28,934 nt of DNA from a virus: the IMG/VR virus record IMGVR_UViG_3300027467_000353, positions 1 to 28,934 of that record, one strand, 5' to 3'. Position 1 is the first letter of the stretch, and every line of letters starts with the position of its first letter. Below, in pieces: positions 7,114-13,888 of this stretch. A program made the position numbers and the translations under genes. The notes under the pieces are model-generated. The model saw only the letters and a list, made by a program, of their open reading frames with translations. It did no database searches and was not told the DNA's origin.

Positions 7114-7669
7114 ACGACATACCTTCCAAAAGGAAGGTTATGTAAAGCGTCAGGCAGAAAAAGGCGAACCTGTAAACGAGGCCTATCTTGACATGTTCGA
7201 TCAAATTCTCAACGATCATGAGCACAAGTTTGACGATCCCCAAAGTAGAATCAATAACATGGAATACGATCTCCTAACCACTGATTGGATTTTAGAGAAA
7301 GTTCGTGCTGACGATGCTTATGCTCAAAATTTGTATGCGGCCATGTGTAACAACGGGTTCATTAAATTAGATGTTATTCCCATCCTTAAAAATGAAGAGT
7401 GGGGTGCTTCTTGGCGTTATGCCGGAGGCATCGTTGCCGACATGCAACAAAAAGGTGATTATATCGATTGGTATTGTTCCGGTATTCGAGATGTAGGAGT
7501 ATATGCTCCTGCTAAAGAAAACGAAGAATTTACCGAAGAACAATTAGCTAGAAAGTCTGTTGTTGACAGATACGTGCCGGAAGGCTGTATAACCGACGAG
7601 ATCCGGAATGATCTCCAACGTCTTGGTTGGGCAGTGGCGCCCGATGGAGATTGGACTAAGTTTGATTAA
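7088..7669 (+). CDS. Conserved-type hypothetical protein (193 aa)
   Basis: A 193-aa acidic protein with the block WGASWRYAGGIVADMQQKGD followed by YIDWYCSGI, then a C-terminal EIRNDLQRLGWAVAPDGDW. I recognise the WRYAGGIxADMxxxGDYIDWYCSG block as common in T4-like phages of aquatic bacteria, but know no function. It begins inside the end of the upstream gene. No signal peptide, membrane segment or catalytic motif is visible. Confidence 0.68.
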   Translation: MSKISKSPERHTFQKEGYVKRQAEKGEPVNEAYLDMFDQILNDHEHKFDDPQSRINNMEYDLLTTDWILEKVRADDAYAQNLYAAMCNNGFIKLDVIPILKNEEWGASWRYAGGIVADMQQKGDYIDWYCSGIRDVGVYAPAKENEEFTEEQLARKSVVDRYVPEGCITDEIRNDLQRLGWAVAPDGDWTKFD

Positions 7670-7694
7670 CCTAATAGGAGATTAATATTTTATC

Positions 7695-7886
7695 ATGACC
7701 TGGGAACTTTACGAGGTCTGGGGTGTGGACGAAGCCTTTCACGAAGAATTGCTAGAAACCACCAGTAGCAGAAAAGAAGCATTAGAATTGGCCAAAGCCA
7801 ATCTAGATCTAGGATATTTCCAAACTATCGTTTATCAAGAAATTGACGGCGATTTGGAAGAAGTAGAACGATTTGAGCAAGGTTGA
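7695..7886 (+). CDS. Small acidic hypothetical protein (63 aa)
   Basis: A 63-aa acidic protein (MTWELYEVWGVDEAFHEELL at the start) with a beta-alpha-beta look: two strands, WELYEVWG and FQTIVYQEI, separated by the helix SRKEALELAKANL. A GGAG stretch lies about 14 nt before the ATG, rather far for a ribosome site. Its stop overlaps the -35 element of the next promoter. Function unknown. Confidence 0.55.
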   Translation: MTWELYEVWGVDEAFHEELLETTSSRKEALELAKANLDLGYFQTIVYQEIDGDLEEVERFEQG

Positions 7887-7911
7887 CAACATGTCTATTT
7901 GGTGCTATAAT
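7883..7911 (+). promoter_or_regulatory. Perfect consensus sigma70 promoter
   Basis: TTGACA (7883-7888), a 17-nt spacer and TATAAT (7906-7911): a second exact consensus promoter. The leader of about 28 nt to ATG 7946 contains AGGAG (7932-7936). It drives the 389-aa gene, very likely early in infection. Confidence 0.9.
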
Positions 7912-7945
7912 ATACATATTGTTAAACGAATAGGAGTGAATCCAA

Positions 7946-9115
7946 ATGGCATCTAAGCTCAAAAAAGCAAGCATCGCTATCCGTCAGAATAAAAACAAAG
8001 ATCTCAGCCCACGTTGGGATGGTGCAGAGGACTGGGATGCTGAACAGTTTACTCGTCACTTTCGAGTAGCTATGGAATATTATCGTTTGGAATTTAGTTC
8101 TAAAGACCTCAAACCTAAAGTCGTTGAATGGATGAAAGGCCAAGGATGGCATCCTGATAGCGTTGCAGAGTTTAAAAAGACCAAAGATAATCGTTGTTCT
8201 GGAACCATGGGCGGGTTGGCAGCATGTCTACTTCGTGGCATGCCCGAAGTTCATGCAGGATTTAACGAAGGTCGTGATAGTGCCAAATGGTTAGAAGAAG
8301 CTATCAATCGAGTCATTGCAGAAGGTAAAGAGGACACAGAGGAAGAAGAAGTTACTGAGAAAAAAGAAACTGCGATCGTAGTTTCTATCCAAGATCGCGT
8401 TCGTGAAGCTGCCTATAAAATGACTGAGGAAATCGAAGATGCAGTTGAATCTTTTAGTCTAGATCCCGAAGCATTTGATCCAAAACAGTTCAAAGTTCTT
8501 AATTTGCTCAAGGGCAAACAGGCCAAAGCCGCTCATGCCCGTATTATTAAAGATGTATACAAACGTCAATATGACGAGTATATCGAATTGCAAGAGGGTA
8601 AATGCGAACAGCTCAAAGAAGGCTACAGTCATTTGAGCAAAGCACAGATTAAAAAAATTGTTTCTTTTTATAACGATATTCTTAGCGCCTGCGATATGCT
8701 GATGCAAGAAGCCAAAGTTAATAAAAAGCCACGTGCTCGCAAGGCTGTTCCTGCAGAAAAAGTTGTGGGTAAACTCAAGTTTATGAAAACTGAGCAAACT
8801 CTAAAACTGGTTAGTATCAATCCTACAGATATCATTGGTGCTAAGGAATTGTGGGTTTACAATACTAAAACTCGCAAACTGGGCAAGTATGTTGCCGGAG
8901 AGTTTAACGAGCTTGGTGTCAAAGGAACTACTATCACAGGCTACGATGAAATCAAGAGTGTGCAAAAGACTCTGCGCAAGCCAGATGAACAGCTTAAGAG
9001 TTTTAAAGATTCGGGCAAAGTAGCTCTGCGCAAGTTCCTAGAGGACATTAAAGCAGTAGATATTAAGCTCAACGGCCGTATTAACGAAGAAACTATACTG
9101 CTCAAAGTAAGCTAA
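7946..9115 (+). CDS. Hypothetical basic protein, strongly promoted (389 aa)
   Basis: A 389-aa Lys- and Glu-rich protein. The N-terminal domain contains the compact block WDAEQFTRHFRVAMEYYRLE and WMKGQGW. A charged linker (EDTEEEEVTEKKE, about residues 132-144) separates it from a helical middle (QYDEYIELQEGKCEQLKEGY, KKIVSFYNDIL). A basic segment KKPRARKAVPAEKVVGKLKF then leads to a C-terminal beta-rich domain with VYNTKTRKLGKYVA. I know no function. A single-gene transcription unit under a perfect early promoter with a good ribosome site suggests an abundant early protein, perhaps nucleic-acid binding. An inverted repeat follows 12 nt after the stop. Confidence 0.7.
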   Translation: MASKLKKASIAIRQNKNKDLSPRWDGAEDWDAEQFTRHFRVAMEYYRLEFSSKDLKPKVVEWMKGQGWHPDSVAEFKKTKDNRCSGTMGGLAACLLRGMPEVHAGFNEGRDSAKWLEEAINRVIAEGKEDTEEEEVTEKKETAIVVSIQDRVREAAYKMTEEIEDAVESFSLDPEAFDPKQFKVLNLLKGKQAKAAHARIIKDVYKRQYDEYIELQEGKCEQLKEGYSHLSKAQIKKIVSFYNDILSACDMLMQEAKVNKKPRARKAVPAEKVVGKLKFMKTEQTLKLVSINPTDIIGAKELWVYNTKTRKLGKYVAGEFNELGVKGTTITGYDEIKSVQKTLRKPDEQLKSFKDSGKVALRKFLEDIKAVDIKLNGRINEETILLKVS

Positions 9116-9127
9116 ATTCAAAACTTT

Positions 9128-9168
9128 CTAGGGATTGATAAATATTCATATGAATAATCAATCCCTAG
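9128..9168. repeat. 41-bp inverted repeat around the start codon of the fibre-like gene
   Basis: CTAGGGATTGAT (9128-9139) is the exact reverse complement of ATCAATCCCTAG (9157-9168). Between them lies AAA and the perfect 14-bp palindrome TATTCATATGAATA (9143-9156), so the arms pair throughout apart from an AAA bulge. The ATG at 9150 is at the centre and the late-promoter core GATAAATA (9137-9144) is inside the left arm. RNA read through from upstream would fold and hide the start codon. Confidence 0.93.
9137..9144 (+). promoter_or_regulatory. T4-type late promoter, leaderless placement
   Basis: GATAAATA matches seven of eight positions of the T4 late core TATAAATA. Initiation about 6 nt after the core would fall on 9150, the A of the ATG, so the late mRNA would have no 5' leader and would not contain the left arm of the inverted repeat. 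Confidence 0.6.
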
Positions 9169-10004
9169 ATCAATCTATTGACGTTTTAGCACAAGCCCTA
9201 AAAGCCATTGCCGCAGATAAAACTGCCGCATTTGATAAGCCTTTTCTAGATTTTCATGCACAACAAGGCGAAACAAATTACGGAAAAGGCATGATTTTTA
9301 GTGGTCACGGCACTACAAAACAATTTCTTTTAACTGAACCAGATCGTTTTGTCTCTTCTGAAAACATCGAAGTAGCAAAAGACAAGGGGTTCTATGCTAA
9401 CGGTATTAAAGTTCTAGATTCAAAAGAACTAGGATCTACTGTTACAAAAAGTTCTCTAAGAGAAGTAGGACGACTAAAAGGTCTTATCGTCGATGGCTCT
9501 GTAAGCATAGACAACTATCTATATTATAATTCAGATATCAATAGATTAGGGTTTGGAACAGAATCACCAAACGCTGCTCTTTCTGTAGCAGAAATGGGCA
9601 TCGAGGTGATGTTAGGCACTTCAGAAACTTTCCACGGAGTCGTAGGAACTTTTGCTTCAACAGATTTCGATATAGTAACTGACAATACTCCTAGAATCTC
9701 AGTAAAAGCCAACGGTGATATTATCCTAGGAAACTTTAATCGAACACCAATTCAAGTAACGGTAAACGGCAAACTATCCCTAGGTGTTAAGACACCGGAT
9801 CCAAATGTCGATTTACACGTTGCCGGTGCTGTAAGATTGAATAATAAATTACATATGGTTTCAGAATTACCACCAACTAAAGGTAACTTTAACAAAGGTG
9901 ATATCGTCTGGAACTCAAATCCACAGCCGAGAGGTTGCATAGGATGGGTATGCACTCGTCCAGGCGATCCTGGTGAATGGAATCCGTTCGGCACAATAAC
10001 CTAA
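9150..10004 (+). CDS. Tail fibre-like virion protein
   Basis: A 284-aa protein. I chose ATG 9150 over a TTG at 9135 because the TTG lies inside the promoter core. Two degenerate repeats of the LGxGTxxPxxxLxV type (LGFGTESPNAALSV and LGVKTPDPNVDLHVAG) are typical of beta-structured fibre and appendage shafts. The C-terminus GDIVWNSNPQPRGCIGWVC followed by PGEWNPFG resembles the closing strand of phage fibre tips. The N-terminal part has a helical segment (SIDVLAQALKAIAADKTAA). The gene sits apart from the main virion block, beside sugar-related genes, and seems late-expressed through the promoter at 9137. Confidence 0.68.
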   Translation: MNNQSLDQSIDVLAQALKAIAADKTAAFDKPFLDFHAQQGETNYGKGMIFSGHGTTKQFLLTEPDRFVSSENIEVAKDKGFYANGIKVLDSKELGSTVTKSSLREVGRLKGLIVDGSVSIDNYLYYNSDINRLGFGTESPNAALSVAEMGIEVMLGTSETFHGVVGTFASTDFDIVTDNTPRISVKANGDIILGNFNRTPIQVTVNGKLSLGVKTPDPNVDLHVAGAVRLNNKLHMVSELPPTKGNFNKGDIVWNSNPQPRGCIGWVCTRPGDPGEWNPFGTIT

Positions 10005-10005
10005 A

Positions 10006-10596
10006 TTGAAAATAGCAGTGTTAGGCAACGGCGAAAGCCGTCGACATCTTGACCTTCACAGTTTAAAAACTGATCATATAATAGTTGGCTGCAATGCTAT
10101 TCATAGAGATCTAGTAGTCGATCATTTAGTATGCTGCGATCGAAGGATGGCTGAAGAAGCTACAAAAAATACTCCCCCAGAAACGTTGATCTATGTTAGA
10201 GAAGATTGGTATCACTACTTTAGAAAGATCAAAAAGAACAAAAGCATACGTCAAGTTCCAGACCTTCCTTATAAAAGTATAGATAGGCAAGACCAACCTT
10301 TTCATTGGGGTAGTGGCCCTTACGCTATTTTGATAGCATCATTATTAGAGTCGTCAGAAATACATATTTTTGGTTTCGATTTATATTCGTCAAATAATAA
10401 AGTTAATAACATTTATAAAGGCACAGAAAACTATTCCGATCCAAACAGTCAACCTATTGACCCCAGTTATTGGATTTACCAAATATCAAAAATATTTGAT
10501 AAATTTGTAGATAAAAAATATATCATTCACAATTCTAAAGATTGGTCTATGCCTAGAGAATGGCAAAAAAATAATGTGAAATTCGTTGCATTATAA
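10006..10596 (+). CDS. Rossmann-like protein, possible sialyltransferase/MptE-like
   Basis: A 196-aa protein starting at TTG, one base after the preceding stop, with no clear ribosome site. A stable ACGGC-GAAA-GCCGT hairpin lies about 20 nt into the gene. The N-terminus MKIAVLGNGESRRHLDL has a strand-GxGxS loop. HIIVGCNAIHRDLVVDHLVC and later IHIFGFDLYSS fit the alternating strands of DUF115/MptE-like proteins and of CST-type sialyltransferases, where GNGPS and FGxD stretches occur. DQPFHWGSGPYAILIAS may form part of the active site. It could transfer or activate a sugar on the phage or host surface, fitting the nearby kdsA and glycosyltransferase. Fold assignment tentative. Confidence 0.5.
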   Translation: MKIAVLGNGESRRHLDLHSLKTDHIIVGCNAIHRDLVVDHLVCCDRRMAEEATKNTPPETLIYVREDWYHYFRKIKKNKSIRQVPDLPYKSIDRQDQPFHWGSGPYAILIASLLESSEIHIFGFDLYSSNNKVNNIYKGTENYSDPNSQPIDPSYWIYQISKIFDKFVDKKYIIHNSKDWSMPREWQKNNVKFVAL

Positions 10597-10599
10597 ATA
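10592..10599 (+). promoter_or_regulatory. T4-type late promoter upstream of queD
   Basis: TATAAATA, an exact match to the T4 late consensus, overlapping the stop codon of the preceding gene. Initiation near 10605 would give queD a leader of about 113 nt. A weaker TATAAATT lies at 10665-10672. Confidence 0.7.
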
Positions 10600-10717
10600 C
10601 AGTCGTAATATAATTACATATACACACAGAGGCACAGCGGTCTTCAATGGCATTCACCGCGCTTTATAAATTCTGCATGTCATCAAACTTACTCGCTTGA
10701 TTTACAGGAGGCAAGAG
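10600..10717 (+). promoter_or_regulatory. Structured 5' leader of queD
   Basis: Gene-free stretch of 118 nt. GCGGT (10637-10641) and ACCGC (10656-10660) form a hairpin with a 14-nt loop. Near the gene, CTTG and CAAG flank the strong ribosome site AGGAGG, placing it in a 12-nt loop. No match to the preQ1-I consensus was recognised. A regulatory RNA is possible because queD belongs to the preQ1 pathway, but this is inference. Confidence 0.35.
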
Positions 10718-11251
10718 ATGGCGAAATTTTATTCAACAAAAACTTACGGCAACGACAGAGGTCTGTCATGCTGCTTTAGACAATGGCGTGCCACACACAG
10801 CCATTGCTCAACACTTCACGGTTACTCAATTGGCATTAAACTCATCTTTGAATGCGACACACTAGACGATAAAAACTGGTGTATGGACTTTGGTGGTCTT
10901 AAGGTATTCAAAGAATGGGCTGACCATATGTTTGATCATACTTTGGTTATTGCCGAAGATGATCCTATGTTAGATCGTTTTAAAGAAATGTCAGGTTGGA
11001 GTTCAAATCCAGAACACGATGGCAATCCAGAACGGGTTCAAGTAGAACCATATCGTCGACAGGGCATTTGCGATTTGCGAATCGTTCCTGCTGTTGGTTG
11101 CGAAATGTTTGCTAAAATGTGTTACGACAAGATGGCTGAACTATTAGCCAGCGGTAATATGCGTTATCCTATCAATCCAAGTGTCAGAGTTAAATCTGTA
11201 GAAGTATTTGAACACGGTGCTAACTCCGCGACCTATGAGGGCGATGCGTAA
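10718..11251 (+). CDS. queD: 6-carboxy-tetrahydropterin synthase-like protein QueD
   Basis: A 177-aa protein. The start at 10718 follows AGGAGG by 7 nt; an upstream ATG at 10697 has no such site. QueD converts dihydroneopterin triphosphate to carboxytetrahydropterin, the second step toward preQ1 and other 7-deazaguanines. The family core is seen as THSHCSTLHGYS (His27/His29, catalytic Cys30, zinc His34), CMDFGG, DHMFDHTL (catalytic Asp/His pair) and VKSVEVFEHGANSA (Glu). The usual HGH reads HGY here, so one zinc ligand is Tyr36 or is supplied by another residue. Other queuosine genes are absent from the window, so the product must feed host enzymes or phage genes elsewhere. Its stop overlaps the next small gene. 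Confidence 0.85.
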   Translation: MAKFYSTKTYGNDRGLSCCFRQWRATHSHCSTLHGYSIGIKLIFECDTLDDKNWCMDFGGLKVFKEWADHMFDHTLVIAEDDPMLDRFKEMSGWSSNPEHDGNPERVQVEPYRRQGICDLRIVPAVGCEMFAKMCYDKMAELLASGNMRYPINPSVRVKSVEVFEHGANSATYEGDA

Positions 11252-11402
11252 GATATGGCGCATCTGGGCTAAAGCCCTGGGAGAAAAAGCTGGTGCTACT
11301 CGTCAGGAAGCTGATTGGGTAGCACTAGTTCGCACTCTAATTATTCTTTCATACCTAATCACAAACTGTTTTATTATCGCTGGTGTGATTAGACACTGGT
11401 AA
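11244..11402 (+). CDS. Small single-pass membrane protein (52 aa)
   Basis: A 52-aa protein starting at ATG 11244, 8 nt inside the end of queD, with GAGG just upstream. An in-frame ATG at 11235 is possible. The basic amphipathic N-terminus [20 protein letters not shown] is followed by a hydrophobic helix of about 20 residues ([19 protein letters not shown]) and a short RHW tail. I have an impression of similar proteins beside queD-type genes in T4-like marine phages, function unknown. Probably inserted in the inner membrane. Confidence 0.65.
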   Translation: MRKIWRIWAKALGEKAGATRQEADWVALVRTLIILSYLITNCFIIAGVIRHW

Positions 11403-11405
11403 ATA
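11398..11405 (+). promoter_or_regulatory. Late-promoter-like element 5 nt before kdsA
   Basis: GGTAAATA overlaps the stop codon of the small membrane gene and matches six of eight positions of TATAAATA. It is followed by ATAAT and the ATG of kdsA at 11411, with no Shine-Dalgarno sequence. An imperfect hairpin (CTGGTGT/ACACTGG, 11380-11399) lies immediately upstream. Confidence 0.4.
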
Positions 11406-11410
11406 ATAAT

Positions 11411-12247
11411 ATGCGCACATTTAATATTAACCGAATCGTTGCCGGCAACGACAATAAAATTTTTATTATCGCCGGACCCTGTCAAATCGAAAGTCAAGAT
11501 CATGCAGAATTTTTAGCAGGTAGCATAAAAGAAATCTGTGATGATTTAGATTTAGATTTGATTTATAAAAGTAGCTTTGATAAGGCTAACAGATCTAGTA
11601 TCTCTACAAAAAGAGGTATAGGTATTGACGAAGGTCTAAAAATTCTAAATTCGATCAAACACGAATTTGGGATTCCTGTTCTTACAGATATCCACGAATC
11701 ATATCAAGCAGAGCTAGTCGCAGATGCTGGTATCGACGTTATACAAATTCCTGCGTTTCTGTGTAGACAAACCGATTTACTTTTAGCCGCAGGTAAAACA
11801 GGCTGCGCAGTAAATGTCAAGAAGGGACAGTTTCTTGCTCCCCATGACATGAAAAATGTCGCTGCAAAAATTGCTTCGACAGGAAATGAGCGTGTGATGT
11901 TATGTGAAAGAGGATACACTCATGGATATAATAATCTTGTTGTTGATATGCGTAGTCTACCCATTATGGCAAGCACCGGGTATCCAGTGGTCTTTGATGC
12001 TACTCATTCTGTCCAACAGCCTGGAGGAATGGGAACAGTCTCAGGCGGAGACCGCGAAATGGTCCCATACTTGGCGAGGGCCGCTGTAGCCACTGGTTGT
12101 GTTGCCGGAGTGTTTATGGAAACACATGAAGATCCGGATAATGCTCCTAGTGATGGGCCTAACATGGTTCGCCTAGATAAATTAAGAAACACATTAGAAG
12201 AATTGGTGACCATAGATGGATACGTCAAATCCAGAAAATCTCAGTAA
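11411..12247 (+). CDS. kdsA: 3-deoxy-8-phosphooctulonate (KDO-8-P) synthase
   Basis: A 278-aa full-length protein that condenses arabinose-5-phosphate with phosphoenolpyruvate to KDO-8-phosphate, the committed precursor of the LPS inner-core sugar KDO. Signature blocks run in order: [20 protein letters not shown] (residues 53-63), [62 protein letters not shown] and [17 protein letters not shown]. Cys24 in AGPC with His199, Glu237 and Asp248 gives the four-ligand site of the metal-dependent class (Aquifex type), unlike the metal-independent E. coli enzyme. All catalytic motifs are intact. The gene has no ribosome site but starts just after a TAAATA element. It overlaps the following glycosyltransferase by 32 nt, implying joint action on surface glycans. 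Confidence 0.95.
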   Translation: MRTFNINRIVAGNDNKIFIIAGPCQIESQDHAEFLAGSIKEICDDLDLDLIYKSSFDKANRSSISTKRGIGIDEGLKILNSIKHEFGIPVLTDIHESYQAELVADAGIDVIQIPAFLCRQTDLLLAAGKTGCAVNVKKGQFLAPHDMKNVAAKIASTGNERVMLCERGYTHGYNNLVVDMRSLPIMASTGYPVVFDATHSVQQPGGMGTVSGGDREMVPYLARAAVATGCVAGVFMETHEDPDNAPSDGPNMVRLDKLRNTLEELVTIDGYVKSRKSQ

Positions 12248-13025
12248 AGAAGAAAGAAAAAGACTCAAGGCTATCCGACGTGCAGAAAAAGATGCAGAGG
12301 TAGCTAGAAAGTCTTACGACCCTAACACTAAAATAACTGTTCTTTGTGTTAGGTTCGGCAATCGATACGGCATGGACTATGTTGAACGCCTAAGAAATAT
12401 GGTGGCTCGAAATATGACCATCCCATATGAATTTGTATGTTTGACTGACAGCAATCATACCATACAAGGTGTAAAAAATATAACGCAACCTAATGCAGGA
12501 TACTCCAAAGGATGGTGGCATAAAGTTCATATGTTTGATCCTAGCTTACCTATATCCGGAAGGATTTTATATTTTGATCTCGATGTAGTTATACACGCAA
12601 ACATTGATAAATTGGCTACAGTATGGACTACTGATTTCTTGGGTATTCGAGATTTTAATCGACATTTTTATCCTTCATGGCAATATCTTAACAGTTCTGT
12701 CATGGCATGGAACCACGGAGAGCAAAGTCATATATGGAGAGATTTCAAAAGAAGTCCGTCTGATGCTATGCGATTACCCGGTGACCAAGATTGGATATGG
12801 AAAACTTCAAAGGATAGAATCAAATGGTGGCCGTTGGAATGGATACAAAGTTACAAATGGGAGATCCGAAGAAGAGAAGATCTCACAATCCAAAACGGTA
12901 AAAGAAGATTTAAAAATCCGCTACATACTGTAAATATCCATCCAGAGTGCTGTGTGACAGTTTTCCACGGTGACCCTAAACCTCAGGATGTTACTGATCA
13001 ATTTGTAGTAGACAATTGGAGATAA
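12216..13025 (+). CDS. Glycosyltransferase-like protein with DxD motif
   Basis: A 269-aa protein. After a charged N-terminal helix ([20 protein letters not shown]) comes a GT-A-type domain. [12 protein letters not shown] is the first strand, [19 protein letters not shown] carries the metal-binding DLD (121-123), [13 protein letters not shown] the acceptor-side strand and LPGDQDWIW a GDQ block as in GT8-like enzymes. [12 protein letters not shown] near the C-terminus includes the HGxPKP pattern of that group. It likely transfers a sugar from a nucleotide donor; donor and acceptor are unknown. The start overlaps the kdsA end, so the two are coupled. Modification of LPS or of the phage particle are both possible. 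Confidence 0.75.
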   Translation: MDTSNPENLSKEERKRLKAIRRAEKDAEVARKSYDPNTKITVLCVRFGNRYGMDYVERLRNMVARNMTIPYEFVCLTDSNHTIQGVKNITQPNAGYSKGWWHKVHMFDPSLPISGRILYFDLDVVIHANIDKLATVWTTDFLGIRDFNRHFYPSWQYLNSSVMAWNHGEQSHIWRDFKRSPSDAMRLPGDQDWIWKTSKDRIKWWPLEWIQSYKWEIRRREDLTIQNGKRRFKNPLHTVNIHPECCVTVFHGDPKPQDVTDQFVVDNWR

Positions 13026-13026
13026 A

Positions 13027-13857
13027 GTGTTAGGTTGGTTTAAGAAAAACAAGAGTTGGGTAAGATTTTATTCATTAGATCCTAATGTTGCGATCGCTTA
13101 TCCGATAATTAATACTTCTGAAGTTGATAGAGACTGGAACGGACTAGGCAATACTAAACGTAATAGACCCGAACAAGGAAAACAAACAGTTTTAAATTGT
13201 CCTGCGATTAAAACTATCACTAATACTGGATATGTTCTTAGAGCACCTGCAGATTTTATTATTAAAACAGGAGCAGGACATAGAGAAATAAGTTGGGAAA
13301 CTCCATTTCTTTTTAAAAGATACAGTGACAGGTATACTTTTAGTAACACAGATTACTATGTAAGCTGGCACAGTCCAGAGCAGACTGAACCGTTATTACC
13401 TAAAGAAGTAGCACCAACAAATAAAGAATATCATCATTCTGCAATCAAAGTAGAAACTCCATGGCGTGTCAAAGCCAGCGATGATATATTGCTACTACAA
13501 ATTCCAGTTACCTATAATAACGAAGATAGGTTTTCAGCAGCCATTGGTATAGTTGATCCAAAATACATGCATGCCGTAAGCGTTCAATTATTTTGGCATG
13601 TTATAGAAGGCGAAACATTGGTCAGAGCAGGAACACCTTTAGTTCAATATGTTCCAATTTCTAGATCAATGTTACAAAAAAACAATGTAGAATTTATTGT
13701 CGATACTTCTTCCAAAGCAGAAGAAGAATTGGAAGAAGCTTACACATTTGTGAATCATAGTAGATTTCCAAAAGCAGATAATGCCGGAAACAAAGTAAGA
13801 ATGATTACACAACTGTTTGACTATTTTAGAAAAAAATATCCCAAGAAAAGAATTTGA
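13027..13857 (+). CDS. Hypothetical protein, GTG start (276 aa)
   Basis: A 276-aa protein starting at GTG 13027, one base after the glycosyltransferase stop, with GGAG 5 nt upstream. It has a basic start (MLGWFKKNKSWVRFY), then a beta-rich domain with LNCPAIKTITNTGYVLRAPA, PFLFKRYSDRYTFSNTDYYV, ETPWRVKASDDILLLQIPV and LVRAGTPLVQYVPI. The order of strands recalls a beta-sandwich or cupin-like fold, with no clear metal site. The C-terminus is helical and basic (FDYFRKKYPKKRI). Function unknown. Its position after kdsA and a glycosyltransferase suggests a role with surface sugars. The stop lies within the -35 of the uvsE promoter. Confidence 0.6.
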   Translation: MLGWFKKNKSWVRFYSLDPNVAIAYPIINTSEVDRDWNGLGNTKRNRPEQGKQTVLNCPAIKTITNTGYVLRAPADFIIKTGAGHREISWETPFLFKRYSDRYTFSNTDYYVSWHSPEQTEPLLPKEVAPTNKEYHHSAIKVETPWRVKASDDILLLQIPVTYNNEDRFSAAIGIVDPKYMHAVSVQLFWHVIEGETLVRAGTPLVQYVPISRSMLQKNNVEFIVDTSSKAEEELEEAYTFVNHSRFPKADNAGNKVRMITQLFDYFRKKYPKKRI

Positions 13858-13882
13858 CTTTTAATACAAGTGATGCTATAAT
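13854..13882 (+). promoter_or_regulatory. Sigma70 promoter of uvsE, leaderless placement
   Basis: TTGACT (13854-13859), a 17-nt spacer and TATAAT (13877-13882), one mismatch from full consensus. Only six bases separate the -10 from ATG 13889, so transcription should begin at or next to the start codon. No ribosome site is present. Confidence 0.85.
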
Positions 13883-13888
13883 ACTTTT

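Noticed and set aside
9135-9149. TTG start for the fibre-like gene, adding MINIH
   Set aside because: The TTG overlaps the late-promoter core and has no spaced ribosome site; ATG 9150 fits better.
10647-10700. 17-codon frame MAFTALYKFCMSSNLLA in the queD leader, as a leader peptide
   Set aside because: No properly spaced ribosome site and no runs of a regulatory amino acid.
11436-11451. 16-bp perfect palindrome TCGTTGCCGGCAACGA in kdsA
   Set aside because: About one palindrome of this length is expected by chance in a window this size, and it encodes ordinary kdsA residues.
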